Assembly (NCBI RefSeq): GCF_001746415.1
Contig: NZ_MEHJ01000001.1
Span: forward strand, 7,074,501 to 7,138,500
Source of the DNA: Streptomyces agglomeratus
GTDB lineage: Bacteria; Actinomycetota; Actinomycetes; Streptomycetales; Streptomycetaceae
Reading direction: 5' to 3'
DNA length: 64,000 nt
Shown: positions 42,486 through 51,248 of the stretch, in pieces
How positions within the stretch are numbered: position 1 is the stretch's first letter
How the letters are laid out: the number at the start of each line of letters is the position of its first letter
Position numbers and translations under genes: made by a program
The notes under the pieces: model-generated
Told to the model about the DNA's origin: nothing
The model's input: only the letters and a program-made list of their open reading frames with translations
Database searches by the model: none

Positions 42486-43495
42486 TCGTCGAGGGAGCCG
42501 CGGCCCTCCAGTTCGGCAGCGGCCGCGGGGCCCTCCTTCGCGGCGGCGTACCGGCCGGTGGTCAGGGCCCATTCGTAGTTGCCGCCGATCCAGTGCCGTA
42601 TGGCCTCCACGCCCATCCACACCCGGCGGCGTTCGTCGTCCGTCAGCCGGAGCTCGTCGCACATCGCGGGTACCCGCGCCTCCAGCCTCACGTACGCGTC
42701 GAGACGCTCGCTGGTCATCCGGAACGCCTCGGCGGCGGCCTTCTCCCACGACAGGCCGCGCTCGCGGTGGAGGACGGCGATCAGGTTGTGGCCGTCGCCC
42801 CGGCGCTTCTCCCGCTCGAAGGAGTGGATGTCGTTCATGAAGCCGATGGTGTCCGCGGCGGCGTCGCGCAGTCCCTCCATGACCGGGTGCGCCTGCGCCT
42901 GCGCGGGGACCTCGAAGCGGCGGCTGCGCTCGCCCGCGTCGATGCTGTGGTGGATGCCCACCGTGCGTCTGCGGAACGCCGTGTACGGCCTGACGCCGAG
43001 CAGGGTGCCGCGGGCCGCCAGGTCGACCTCCTCGGCGTGCGCGGCCAGGAACCGCCCCCAGGAAGCGGCGAAGCGGGTGCACCACGTCAGCGACATGCCG
43101 TCGGAGAGCTGTTCCCATACCTCGGCCCAGGCGAGCGTGATGGGGCAGACGACGCGCGGCAGGGTTCCGGCGGGGCGCAGCGGGGTCACGATGAGTTCCC
43201 TGGCGACCTCGGTTATCCGGTCGGCGCGGTCGGGACTCGCGGCGTCGAACTGGTCGTCGAAGAGGAAGGCCAGCGAGAACCAGTTCATCAGGACGACCAT
43301 GTCGTCGGGCGAGGCGTGCGGGTAGGTGCGTATCGCGGCCTGCGGCAGGTCCCAGGACTGATATTCCTCGAAACCGGCCTGGCTGCGGACGAGTCCCATG
43401 TCCCGGACCCATCGCAGATGTTGTTCCCTCGCGTACTCCAGGTGCGTGCTGACCGGGGTGGTGAAGGGGAGATCGAACCGTACGTCCTGCGGCAC
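42470..43495 (-). CDS. Class I terpene synthase (sesquiterpene-cyclase-like)
   Basis: I choose GTG 43495: AAGGAG lies 7 nt upstream, and the chain then begins VPQDVRFDLPFTTPVSTHLE, as in actinobacterial cyclases; the longer start at 43540 lacks a ribosome site. The product has 341 aa. Metal motifs: DDQFD at 80-84, and NDIHSFERE at 221-229 (NSE triad). The pyrophosphate sensor Arg is near RRRTVG (about 175-180), and the terminal RY pair is in TTGRY. It should ionise a C10-C15 prenyl diphosphate, probably farnesyl diphosphate. The product cannot be predicted by eye. The adjacent P450 belongs to the conservon and is not necessarily a tailoring enzyme. Confidence 0.9.
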   Translation of the reverse strand: MPQDVRFDLPFTTPVSTHLEYAREQHLRWVRDMGLVRSQAGFEEYQSWDLPQAAIRTYPHASPDDMVVLMNWFSLAFLFDDQFDAASPDRADRITEVARELIVTPLRPAGTLPRVVCPITLAWAEVWEQLSDGMSLTWCTRFAASWGRFLAAHAEEVDLAARGTLLGVRPYTAFRRRTVGIHHSIDAGERSRRFEVPAQAQAHPVMEGLRDAAADTIGFMNDIHSFEREKRRGDGHNLIAVLHRERGLSWEKAAAEAFRMTSERLDAYVRLEARVPAMCDELRLTDDERRRVWMGVEAIRHWIGGNYEWALTTGRYAAAKEGPAAAAELEGRGSLDDLLTV

Positions 43496-43725
43496 TCGGG
43501 TGCTCCTTGTCGCGGGCGCGCGGGTCCCCCCGGCCTGCACGCCAGTGGCTTGTCATGCTCATTGGTCAATGGCGGTACCAGCATGCCCCGCGCGTAAACG
43601 ATCTATGCCGACAAGATCAATTCGGTCGGATCCCGTGAACACGCACCCGGTATGCGGACGTGGCCCCGCCCTTGGCGTGCGTCAGCGGGGGGGTGCCTCT
43701 ATGTCCTTCGTCAAGCTCAGGCTGG

Positions 43726-44930
43726 TCATGCGTGGGCTATTTCGGGGCCGCGTGCCTCGTAGAAGGTTCCGTCGCGGAGCATGGCGAACAGGACGCTGAT
43801 GCGTTGGCGGGCGAGGCGGAGAAGGGCTTGTGTGGGTCTTTCCGCGGTTCCGGCAGCGGTCGTAGTAGCCGCGGGAGGCGGGGTCGTGCAGAGCGGCGAA
43901 CGCAGACAGGAACATCGCGCGTTTGAGCTGCCGGTTGCCGCCTCTGGGTGCGTGTTCGCCGTGGATCGCGGTGCCCGACTGTTTCGTGGCCGGTGCGAGG
44001 CCGGCGTAGGAGGCGAGGTGGGCGGCGGTGGGGAAGCTGGTGCCGTCGCCGACGGTGACCAGCAGGACGGCGGCGGTCCTGACGCCGACGCCGGGCAGCG
44101 ACGTCAGGACCTGGGAAAGAGGGTGGGCCTCCAGCAGTTCGCTGATCTGGGTTTCCAGGGCCCGGCGTTGTTCGTGGACGGCCGTGAGCGAGCGGGCCAG
44201 GGACGGGATGACCACGTCGAGGGTGCCGGTGCCCGGAACGACGACGGTCTGTTCGTCGAGCGCGTCGAAGATGTCGTCGATGAGCCGGGTGGCCATGCGC
44301 GGGGCCTTGGGGCGGATGAGTTCGACGAGTCTGCGGCGGCCGGCTTTCCGCAGGGCGGCCGGGGAGCCGTAGCGTTCGAGCAGCCAGGTGACGGCCTGGT
44401 GGTCCAAGCGGGGGCCGAGGACGCGCTCCAGGCTGGGGTGGAACTGGGTGAGCAGGCCCCGTATCCGGTTGGAGGTGCGGGTGGCCTCGGCTGCGAGGTC
44501 CTGGTCGAAGCCCACAAGGACGGTGAGCTCGGCGGTGATCTCGTCGGTCAGCTCCAGGGAGCGCAGGGTGTGCGGCATCGTGCGGGCGGCGTCCGAGATC
44601 ACGGCCGCGTCCTTCGCGTCGGTCTTCGCCTCGCCGGGGTAGAGGTCGGCGATCCGCCGCATCGCGAGTCCGGGCAGGTAGGCGACCTGGCAGCCCGCGT
44701 CGCGGGCGACGGTCAGCGGCAGGGCGCCGATGGAGGCGGGCTGGTCCACGACGACGAGGACGGTGCCGAACTTCGCGGCCAGTTTCTCGAAGACGGCCCG
44801 CAGCTTCGGCTCGCTGTTGGGAGGGGCTTGTCGAAGACCTTCTTCCGGCCGGGGTCACCCCGTGGCCGTGGTGTGTGCTCTTGCCGACGTCCAGGCCGAG
44901 GAAGACGCCCACGCCTTCGGTGTCGATCAC
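43726..44930 (-). pseudogene. IS110-family transposase, frame-disrupted
   Basis: The start is GTG 44930 (IDTEGVGVFLGLDVGKSTHHG, RuvC-like Asp). The frame is lost near GVTPAG, continues in a second frame (KKVFDKPLP), then a third from VVVDQPASIGALPLTVARDA to about YYDRCRNRGKTH, and finally another (RLARQRISVLFAMLRDGTFY) to TGA at 43726. Two one-base losses near the N-terminus and one gain near 43835 explain this. The middle has the catalytic-domain blocks LYPGEAKTDAKDAAVI and LTSLPGVGVRTAAVLLV. The element is probably dead. Insertion sites of IS110 lack long terminal repeats, so the exact ends are unclear. Confidence 0.85.
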
Positions 44931-45313
44931 CGTGCCCCCACTCAGTCGTTGCCGTGCCGGCCTGGGTGTCGGGGCCGTTCTCGCGCATCCACGTTATGCA
45001 GACCTGCCGCCCGCAAACGGCCGGGCATTGCGCCCGGCCAGGCGGTGGTCGGACCTCTCATCAGCGTCTCCGACGGCACCCCTCGGGCCCGGTGACACCC
45101 CCCAGGTCATCCGATCGACAGGGGGCAACAGTCATGCCGGGCTCGGAGGCCAGCGGCCCTCTTGCAGGACCGCGAAAAACATAACGGGGCTCCTCGGAGT
45201 GGCTGCGCGATAAGCAGGCAAACCGGGATGAATGGGCGAAAGAGTGAAATGGGTGTGCGCATTGGCGTCTTATTTGAGACACTAACGTCTCAAGCGAGAC
45301 CGGGAGGTGTCAT
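44931..45313. other. Non-coding region upstream of IS110, with a structured hairpin and the exporter promoter
   Basis: No gene is supported in these 383 bp. The part next to the transposase start corresponds to the IS110 left-end non-coding segment, which in this family specifies a bridge RNA on the transposase strand. An 8-bp hairpin (GGCCGGGC 45019-45026 with GCCCGGCC 45032-45039) is extended by partial pairing of 45001-45011 with 45041-45050. The right part carries an operator and promoter for the DHA2 exporter. Confidence 0.45.
45274..45293 (+). promoter_or_regulatory. TetR-type operator upstream of DHA2 exporter
   Basis: A perfect inverted repeat TTGAGAC-ACTAAC-GTCTCAA (45274-45280, 45287-45293) lies 20 bp before the exporter start and overlaps its likely core promoter (TTGGCG at 45262). 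The length and symmetry fit TetR-family binding. No tetR gene is adjacent. Confidence 0.75.
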
Positions 45314-46897
45314 TTGGCTCCCTCCGGCACGACCCGAAACAGGAAACCCATGCACCCCGCCCCCGCCCGGCAAGACACCCGGGCTCAGCTCGATCCCCGG
45401 CGCTGGGCCGTCCTCACGATCCTCTCCGGCAGCCTGCTGCTGATCGCGATGGACACCACGATCCTCAACGTGGCCTTCCCGTCCCTCGTCGAGGACTTGC
45501 AGCCCAGCTCCGTGCAGCAGCTGTGGATCATCGACGTGTACGCGCTCGCGCTGTCCGGTGTACTGGTCACCGCCGGTGCGCTCGGCGACCGTTGGGGACG
45601 CAAGCGCATGCTGCTCATCGGATTCGGCGTCTTCGCGCTCGCCTCGCTGATCGCCGTGTTCGCCACCGCGCCGTGGCAGGTCATCGCCGCCCGCGCACTG
45701 CTCGGCGTCGGCGGCGCGGCCATCATGCCGTCGACGCTGTCGATCCTGCGGCACGTCTTCAGCGACGCGCGTGAACGCGCCTTCGCGTACGCCGTGTGGG
45801 CCGCGGTCTTCGGCGGCGGCATGGCGCTCGGCCCGGTCGTGGGCGGCCTGCTCGTCGAGAAGAACGGCTGGCAGTCCGCGTTCCTGCTCAACGTGCCGGT
45901 CGCCCTCGCCGTCATCGCGTTCGGACTGTGGCTGCTCCCCGAATCGCGTCAGCCGCGTGAGGGCCGCTGGGACTGGTGGGGCGTCGGGCAGTCGGTCGTC
46001 GGCATGCTCGCCCTCGCGGGCGGCATCAAGCAGCTCGGAAAGGGCGGCCCCGCCGACCCGGTCGCCTGGGCGCTGCTGGCCGTGGCAGCGGTCGCGCTGA
46101 CCGTGTTCGTACGCCGCCAGCTGAGGCTTCCGCAGCCGTTGCTCCGGGTACGGCTCTTCGCCGGCCGGTCGTTCAGCATCGCCGCCGCCGCGATCTTCCT
46201 CGGCATGATCGCGCTCGGCTCCGCCCTGTTCCTGATCACCCAGTGGTTCCAGTACGGCGAGGGCTACACACCGCTGGAGGCAGGCATCCGACTGCTCCCC
46301 GCACCCCTCGGACTGGTCGTCACCTCTCTGGTGACGCCCGCCCTGATGCACCGCCTCCAGATCCGCCACGTACTCGGCGGCGGCCTGCTGATGATGACCG
46401 CGGGCCTCGCGCTGCCGTGGGTCTTCCAGCGGACCGGCACCCTCGGCTACCCGTCGATCGCCTTCGCGCTGGCCGTACTCGGCTGCGGCGTGGGCATCGC
46501 CACCACGGTCGCCTCGGTGACCCTGATGGCCTCGGCCCCGGCGCGCGACGTCAGCGGCGCCGCCGCCATCGAGGAGACCTGCTACGAACTCGGTGCGGCG
46601 ATGGGCGTCGCCATCCTGGGCAGTGTCGCGTCCGCCCTGTACCGGGCGCACCTGCCCGGACTCGGCCTGGACGGTGCGACCACCGCGGCCGTCCGCGACT
46701 CCGTGGGCGAGGCCGCACACGTGGCCGGCCACATCGGCGGGCCGGCCGGGGCCGCACTGCTGGACAAGGTCTCCACGGCCTTCACCGCGGGCATGACGCC
46801 GACCTTCCTGCTCGCCGCCGCACTTCCGCTCGCGGCGGCGGTGCTCACCTGGGCGAAGATCCCCAAGGACCTCCGCCCGACGGAGAACGCGCACTGA
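45314..46897 (+). CDS. MFS DHA2 (14-TM) drug-efflux transporter
   Basis: TTG 45314 has the better ribosome site (GGAGGTG, 45303-45309); ATG 45350 is an alternative. The protein has 527 aa and about 14 membrane helices. DHA2 motifs are clear: motif D LLIAMDTTILNVAFPSL, motif A GALGDRWGRKRMLLIG, motif C in AVFGGGMALGPVVGGLL. It is of the SmvA/QacA drug/proton antiporter type. The TetR-like operator in front suggests induction by substrate, but the regulator gene is absent from the immediate surroundings, where a dead IS110 is found. Confidence 0.9.
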   Translation: MAPSGTTRNRKPMHPAPARQDTRAQLDPRRWAVLTILSGSLLLIAMDTTILNVAFPSLVEDLQPSSVQQLWIIDVYALALSGVLVTAGALGDRWGRKRMLLIGFGVFALASLIAVFATAPWQVIAARALLGVGGAAIMPSTLSILRHVFSDARERAFAYAVWAAVFGGGMALGPVVGGLLVEKNGWQSAFLLNVPVALAVIAFGLWLLPESRQPREGRWDWWGVGQSVVGMLALAGGIKQLGKGGPADPVAWALLAVAAVALTVFVRRQLRLPQPLLRVRLFAGRSFSIAAAAIFLGMIALGSALFLITQWFQYGEGYTPLEAGIRLLPAPLGLVVTSLVTPALMHRLQIRHVLGGGLLMMTAGLALPWVFQRTGTLGYPSIAFALAVLGCGVGIATTVASVTLMASAPARDVSGAAAIEETCYELGAAMGVAILGSVASALYRAHLPGLGLDGATTAAVRDSVGEAAHVAGHIGGPAGAALLDKVSTAFTAGMTPTFLLAAALPLAAAVLTWAKIPKDLRPTENAH

Positions 46898-47036
46898 CGG
46901 GCCCGGGACCCCTACCCGTAGTACTTCAGAGCTACGCGGAAGGTGCCCTCCCCGGTTGGACGCCGACCACGAGGTGTGATCCATAACTTCCTTACCGGAA
47001 GCACGTAAGAGATCCGGTACGGAAGGACCACCTGCC

Positions 47037-48005
47037 ATGGCGTCCCGCCCCCGCAGCAGCCGCTGCCGCCGCACCCTGCTCGCCGCGCTCGTGATCGCCT
47101 CGGTGGCCGTGCCGGTGTCGGGCGCGGCCCGCCCGTCGGCTGTCCCGGCGCCCGCCCCCGCGGCCCTGGCCCCGCTCGGGGCCGCGACCCCCGCCGTCCT
47201 TGCCGGGCGGTACGCCGCAGGCCGGGACGGCATCCGGGCCGCCCTACGGGCGGCCGAGCGGCACGGCGACCACCGGCGGGCCGCCGCGCTGCGCGCCATG
47301 GCCGTCCCCGCCCGCCACTTCCTCTCCTTCGACGGCCGCGACGGCGGCCGCGCCGCCGAAGTCTTCGGCGACCTGTCACGGGCCGGGCGGATCGCCGTCC
47401 TCGTCCCCGGGTCGGACACCAGCCTCGACCGGTACGCACGGCTCAGAGCCGGCGCCACCGCGCTCCAGCGGGAGCTGGGCGAGGGATCGGCCGTCGTCGC
47501 CTGGCTCGGGTACAGGACCCCCGGCACGGTGAGCCCCGAGGTGCTGACCCCCGGCCGCGCCGACGACGCCGCCCCCGCCCTGCGCCGGTTCGTCGCGGAG
47601 CTGGCCGCGGCCAGGCCCACCGCCCGTACGTCCCTCCTCTGCCACTCCTACGGCTCCGTGGTCTGCGGCCGGGCCGCCGCCGGGCTGGACGTCACGGACA
47701 TCGTTCTGTACGGCAGCCCCGGCACGGGCGGCGACAACGCCGCCGCGCTGCGCACCCGCGCGACCGTGTGGGCCGGCCGGGGCACCGGCGACTGGGTCGC
47801 CCGCGTACCGCACACGCGGTTGCGACTCCCCTTCTGCACCGTCGGACTGGGCGCCGACCCGGTGTCGCGCGAGTTCGGGGCACGGGGCTTCGCGGCGGGC
47901 GGGGCCGGTCACAGCGACTACCTGAAGCCCGGTTCCCTCTCCCTGGCGAACATCGCCCGGATCGTCTCGGGCCTGGCCCCCGCCGAGGAGGGCCGTCATG
48001 CGTGA
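47037..48005 (+). CDS. Secreted alpha/beta hydrolase (DUF1023-type)
   Basis: ATG 47037 follows GGAAGG, giving 322 aa. A signal peptide (RRTLLAALVIASVAVPVSGA with an AxA-type cut) leads to an alpha/beta-hydrolase: FDGRDGGRAAEVFGDLSRAG, RIAVLVPGSDTSLDRYARL, nucleophile elbow LLCHSYGSVVCG (HSYGS), VLYGSPGTGGDN, and a late His in GAGHSDYLKPGS. This is the actinobacterial DUF1023 pattern. Substrate unknown. Its end overlaps the acyltransferase start by 8 bp, so the two are coupled. Confidence 0.85.
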   Translation: MASRPRSSRCRRTLLAALVIASVAVPVSGAARPSAVPAPAPAALAPLGAATPAVLAGRYAAGRDGIRAALRAAERHGDHRRAAALRAMAVPARHFLSFDGRDGGRAAEVFGDLSRAGRIAVLVPGSDTSLDRYARLRAGATALQRELGEGSAVVAWLGYRTPGTVSPEVLTPGRADDAAPALRRFVAELAAARPTARTSLLCHSYGSVVCGRAAAGLDVTDIVLYGSPGTGGDNAAALRTRATVWAGRGTGDWVARVPHTRLRLPFCTVGLGADPVSREFGARGFAAGGAGHSDYLKPGSLSLANIARIVSGLAPAEEGRHA

Positions 48006-49170
48006 CCTGGTCCGCCGGATCGACTCCGCGACACCGCCCGGCCGGGACCGCGCCGTCGACGCGCTGCGCGCGCTGGCCATCCTCGGCGTGGTGCTCGGCC
48101 ACTGGCTGGTGACCGCCCTCGTCGAGGACAGCGGCACGGTACGCGCCGCCAGCCCGCTCCACTACATGCCCCAACTCGCCCCGGTGTCCTGGATGTTCCA
48201 GACCCTGGCGGTCTTCTTCCTGGTGGGCGGGCTGGTGGGGGCGAAGAGTTACACCGCCGGGCGCGCCCGCGGCGGGACCTACGGGCAGTGGCTCCGGGCC
48301 CGTACGGCCCGGCTGGGCCGGCCGGTCGCCGCCGTACTGGTGGTGTGGGCGGTGGCGGCCGGCGTGATGCTGATGTCCGGTGCGGGCCCGGAGACCGTAC
48401 GCGCGCTGCTGAAGCTGGCGCTGTCCCCGCTCTGGTTCCTGCTGGTCTTCGCGGCCCTCACGGCGGCCACCCCGCTGATGGCGAAGCTCCACCCGCTCTG
48501 GCCGCTCGCCTTCGTCCTGCACGTCGACCTGGTCCGGTTCGGTCTCGACGGACCCGCGTGGCCCGGCTGGCTCAACGTCGCGGCCGGCTGGCTCGTCCCG
48601 TACTGCCTGGGCGCGGCCTGGGCGCGGGGCAGCCTGCGCGGCCGTACGGCGGGCTGGGGCCTGCTGGCCGGCGGCGCGCTCGCCACCGCGCTCCTGGTCC
48701 TGTTCGCCGGCTACCCGGCGTCCATGGTCGGTGTGCCCGGCGCAGCCGTCTCCAACCTCAACCCTCCCACCCTCGCCGCCGTCACCTTCGGACTCGCGCA
48801 GTGCGGCGCGGCGCTGCTGCTGCTCGGCCCGCTGCGGCGCGTGCTCGCGCGGCCGGCCGTCTGGGCGGCGGTGGCACTGGTCAACCTCTCCGCGATGACC
48901 GTCTTCCTCTGGCACCAGACCGCGCTGATGGCGGTCACGGCCGTCGGGCTGCTCGCGGGCGGGCCCCTGCCCGGCCTGCACACCGTTCCCGACGGCTGGG
49001 GCTGGGTGTCGGCCCGGTCCGCCTGGCTGCCGGTGTTCGCCGGGGCGCTGTGGGTGTGCCGGGCGGCGTTCCGTACGTACGAACAGGGGCGGCCGCGCGA
49101 GGCGTTGAAGGCCGGCCGGGTGGTGTGCGAAGGGCATCCCGCCCAGGAGGCGCGGGTGCGGCGTGCTTAG
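47998..49170 (+). CDS. Acyltransferase-3-family membrane protein
   Basis: This 390-aa protein overlaps the hydrolase gene. It has about ten membrane helices, starting with RDRAVDALRALAILGVVLGHW, the acyltransferase-3 opening with the conserved Arg/His. FFLVGGLVGAKSY and SAMTVFLWHQTALMAVTAVG are further family features. It should O-acylate an envelope glycan or secreted molecule, perhaps with the secreted hydrolase before it. A histidine kinase begins at its 3' end. Confidence 0.85.
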   Translation: MRDLVRRIDSATPPGRDRAVDALRALAILGVVLGHWLVTALVEDSGTVRAASPLHYMPQLAPVSWMFQTLAVFFLVGGLVGAKSYTAGRARGGTYGQWLRARTARLGRPVAAVLVVWAVAAGVMLMSGAGPETVRALLKLALSPLWFLLVFAALTAATPLMAKLHPLWPLAFVLHVDLVRFGLDGPAWPGWLNVAAGWLVPYCLGAAWARGSLRGRTAGWGLLAGGALATALLVLFAGYPASMVGVPGAAVSNLNPPTLAAVTFGLAQCGAALLLLGPLRRVLARPAVWAAVALVNLSAMTVFLWHQTALMAVTAVGLLAGGPLPGLHTVPDGWGWVSARSAWLPVFAGALWVCRAAFRTYEQGRPREALKAGRVVCEGHPAQEARVRRA

Positions 49171-50464
49171 GGTGGACCCGGTGAAGAAGACCGACGGGCG
49201 CCGGCTCGTGGCCGCGCTGAGGGCGCTGCCCCGCACCTTGCGCGAGGACCTGTGGACGGCGCCCGCCGATCCGCTGCCCCCCATGGGGTCGCCGGGCTGG
49301 CCGGTCTGGCGGCCGGTGTTCGGGGTACTGCTCGTACTGCTGGCGACGGCGATCGCCGTGGTGCACGTGAGTGATCTGGTCTCGCCGGGCGCCGGCATTC
49401 CCGATCACGTGGTGCTGCTGGCCCTGCTTCAGTCGGGGGTGCTCGTCGCGGGCATGTCCCGGCCGCTGGGCGCCTGGTGGGCCTCGACGATCCTGATGGT
49501 CGTCACGGTGCGGATCTCCGAGCCCGTGATGAACCCGGACACGCTGTACCCCTGGTCGATCCCCGGACTCCTCCTCCAGAGCGGGGCGCTGTTCCTGCTG
49601 GCCCTGCGGGTCAGACCCCGCCGCGCGGCCGGGGCGCTGGCGATCAGCCTGCTGGCCGGAGTGGCCTGCACCGCCTTCACCACCCAGCCCCACAACCTCG
49701 ACGTGGACCGGGCGGCCCCGGTACTCGTCGCGGCAGTGGTGGTCGGTGCGTCGCTGCGGGGACTGCGGATCGCGCGTACCGCGCTGGTTGCGCAGGAGGA
49801 ACTCACCAGCGAGGAACGGTCCCGGCGCACCCTCCTGGAGGAGCGCAACCGGATCGCGCGCGAGCTGCACGACGTCGTCGCCCACCACATGTCGGTCATC
49901 TCCATCCAGGCGCAGGTCGCCCCGCACCTCGTCGAGAACCCGTCCGACGAGCTGAAGGAGAACCTCGCGGGGATACGTGAGAACGCCGTCGGCGCGCTCA
50001 CCGAACTGCGCCGCGTCCTTGGCGTACTGCGCTCCGAGGACACCCTGTCGCAAACCCTGCGGCACGCCCCCCAGCCCACCCTCGACCGGCTCGACGAGCT
50101 GGTCGCCAACGTGCGCGGCGCCGGGCTTACCGTCACGACCCGGATCACGGGAGAGCCCTGCCCGCTGCCGCCCGGCGTCGAACTCTCGGCATTCCGTATC
50201 GTGCAGGAGGCGCTCAGCAACGTGATGCGGCACGCACCCGGAGCGCGGGCGCGGGTGGAGACCGCGTACCACACGGCCGGTCTCACCGTCCGGATCACCA
50301 ACACCGCCCCCGACGAACCGGCCGAACCCTCGCGGGGCCCCGGCCACGGTCTGCTGGGCATGCGGGAACGTACCGTCATGCTGGGCGGTGAGTTCGCCAA
50401 CGGGCCGCTTCCCGGAGGCGGTTACGAAGTACTGGCGACACTTCCCCTGGAGGGCAGTCCATGA
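49163..50464 (+). CDS. NarL-type sensor histidine kinase (HisKA_3)
   Basis: This 433-aa protein starts at GTG 49163, inside the upstream 3' end. GTG 49181 is a good alternative because TAGGGT (49168-49173) sits 7 nt before it, a leaderless geometry. Five or so membrane helices precede the HisKA_3 box ERNRIARELHDVVAHHMSV with phospho-acceptor His, and the ATPase domain has N box QEALSNVMRHAPG and GHGLLGMRERT. The response regulator follows with an ATGA overlap. The stimulus is unknown. Confidence 0.9.
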   Translation: MLRVDPVKKTDGRRLVAALRALPRTLREDLWTAPADPLPPMGSPGWPVWRPVFGVLLVLLATAIAVVHVSDLVSPGAGIPDHVVLLALLQSGVLVAGMSRPLGAWWASTILMVVTVRISEPVMNPDTLYPWSIPGLLLQSGALFLLALRVRPRRAAGALAISLLAGVACTAFTTQPHNLDVDRAAPVLVAAVVVGASLRGLRIARTALVAQEELTSEERSRRTLLEERNRIARELHDVVAHHMSVISIQAQVAPHLVENPSDELKENLAGIRENAVGALTELRRVLGVLRSEDTLSQTLRHAPQPTLDRLDELVANVRGAGLTVTTRITGEPCPLPPGVELSAFRIVQEALSNVMRHAPGARARVETAYHTAGLTVRITNTAPDEPAEPSRGPGHGLLGMRERTVMLGGEFANGPLPGGGYEVLATLPLEGSP

Positions 50465-51129
50465 CCATCCGCGTACTGATCGCCGACGACCAGATGATGG
50501 TCCGTCAGGGGTTCACGGTGCTGCTCAACGCCGAACCCGGCATCGAGGTCGTCGGCCAGGCGGTCGACGGCCTCGACGCGGTGGCCAAGGTGGCGGAACT
50601 CGGCCCGGACGTCGTCCTGATGGACATCCGGATGCCCGTGCTCGGTGGCATCGACGCGACCCGCCGCATCACCGAGCCGGCCGGCGCCACCGTCAAGGTC
50701 CTCGTCCTGACCACCTTCGACCTCGACGAGTACGTGTACGAGGCGCTGCGCGCCGGCGCCTCCGGGTTCCTCCTGAAGGACGCCTCCGCCGCCGAACTCG
50801 CGCAGGCGGTACGGGTGGTGGCCGGCGGTGAGGCCCTGCTCGCCCCGAACATCACCAAGCGGCTGATAGCCGAGTTCTCCCGGCTGACCGACGCGCCCCG
50901 CGCCCCGCTCAAGGACCGCGTCGGCGACCTGACGGAACGCGAGACGGAGGTGCTGTCGCTGATAGCGCAGGGCCTGTCGAACGCGGAGATCGCCGTCCGG
51001 CTGGTGGTGGCGGAGCAGACCGTGAAGACCCACGTGAGCCGCATCCTGGTCAAGCTCGGCCTGCGCGACCGGACCCAGGCCGCGGTCTTCGCGTACGAGA
51101 CGGGACTGGTCCGCCCCGCCGGGTACTGA
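50461..51129 (+). CDS. NarL/LuxR-family response regulator
   Basis: This 222-aa regulator overlaps the kinase gene (ATGA). The receiver domain has the acidic pair in VLIADDQMMV, phospho-Asp in DVVLMDIRMPVLGG, Thr in VLTTFDLDEYV and Lys in FLLKDAS. The LuxR helix-turn-helix is LTERETEVLSLIAQGLSNAE plus TVKTHVSRILVKLGLRDR. Targets are probably the operon itself or nearby envelope genes. Its last codons (VRPAGY) lie in the first unit of a tandem repeat. Confidence 0.93.
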   Translation: MTIRVLIADDQMMVRQGFTVLLNAEPGIEVVGQAVDGLDAVAKVAELGPDVVLMDIRMPVLGGIDATRRITEPAGATVKVLVLTTFDLDEYVYEALRAGASGFLLKDASAAELAQAVRVVAGGEALLAPNITKRLIAEFSRLTDAPRAPLKDRVGDLTERETEVLSLIAQGLSNAEIAVRLVVAEQTVKTHVSRILVKLGLRDRTQAAVFAYETGLVRPAGY

Positions 51130-51248
51130 CCGACCGGCGACCCGCGGATTCGGCCGCCCCGCCGGGTACTGACCGACCGGCGACCGCGGAATCAGCCGCC
51201 CCGCCGGGTACCGACTAGCCGGCGACCCGCGGAATCAGCCGCTCCGCC
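51111..51248. repeat. Three-copy 42/43-bp tandem repeat bridging two convergent gene ends
   Basis: Units begin CCGCCCCGCCGGGTAC at 51111, 51154 and 51196 (43, 42 and 43 bp), followed by a partial unit to 51248. The first unit encodes the end and stop of the response regulator. The third, read on the other strand, encodes the end (LIPRVAG) and stop of the TetR gene. Confidence 0.9.
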
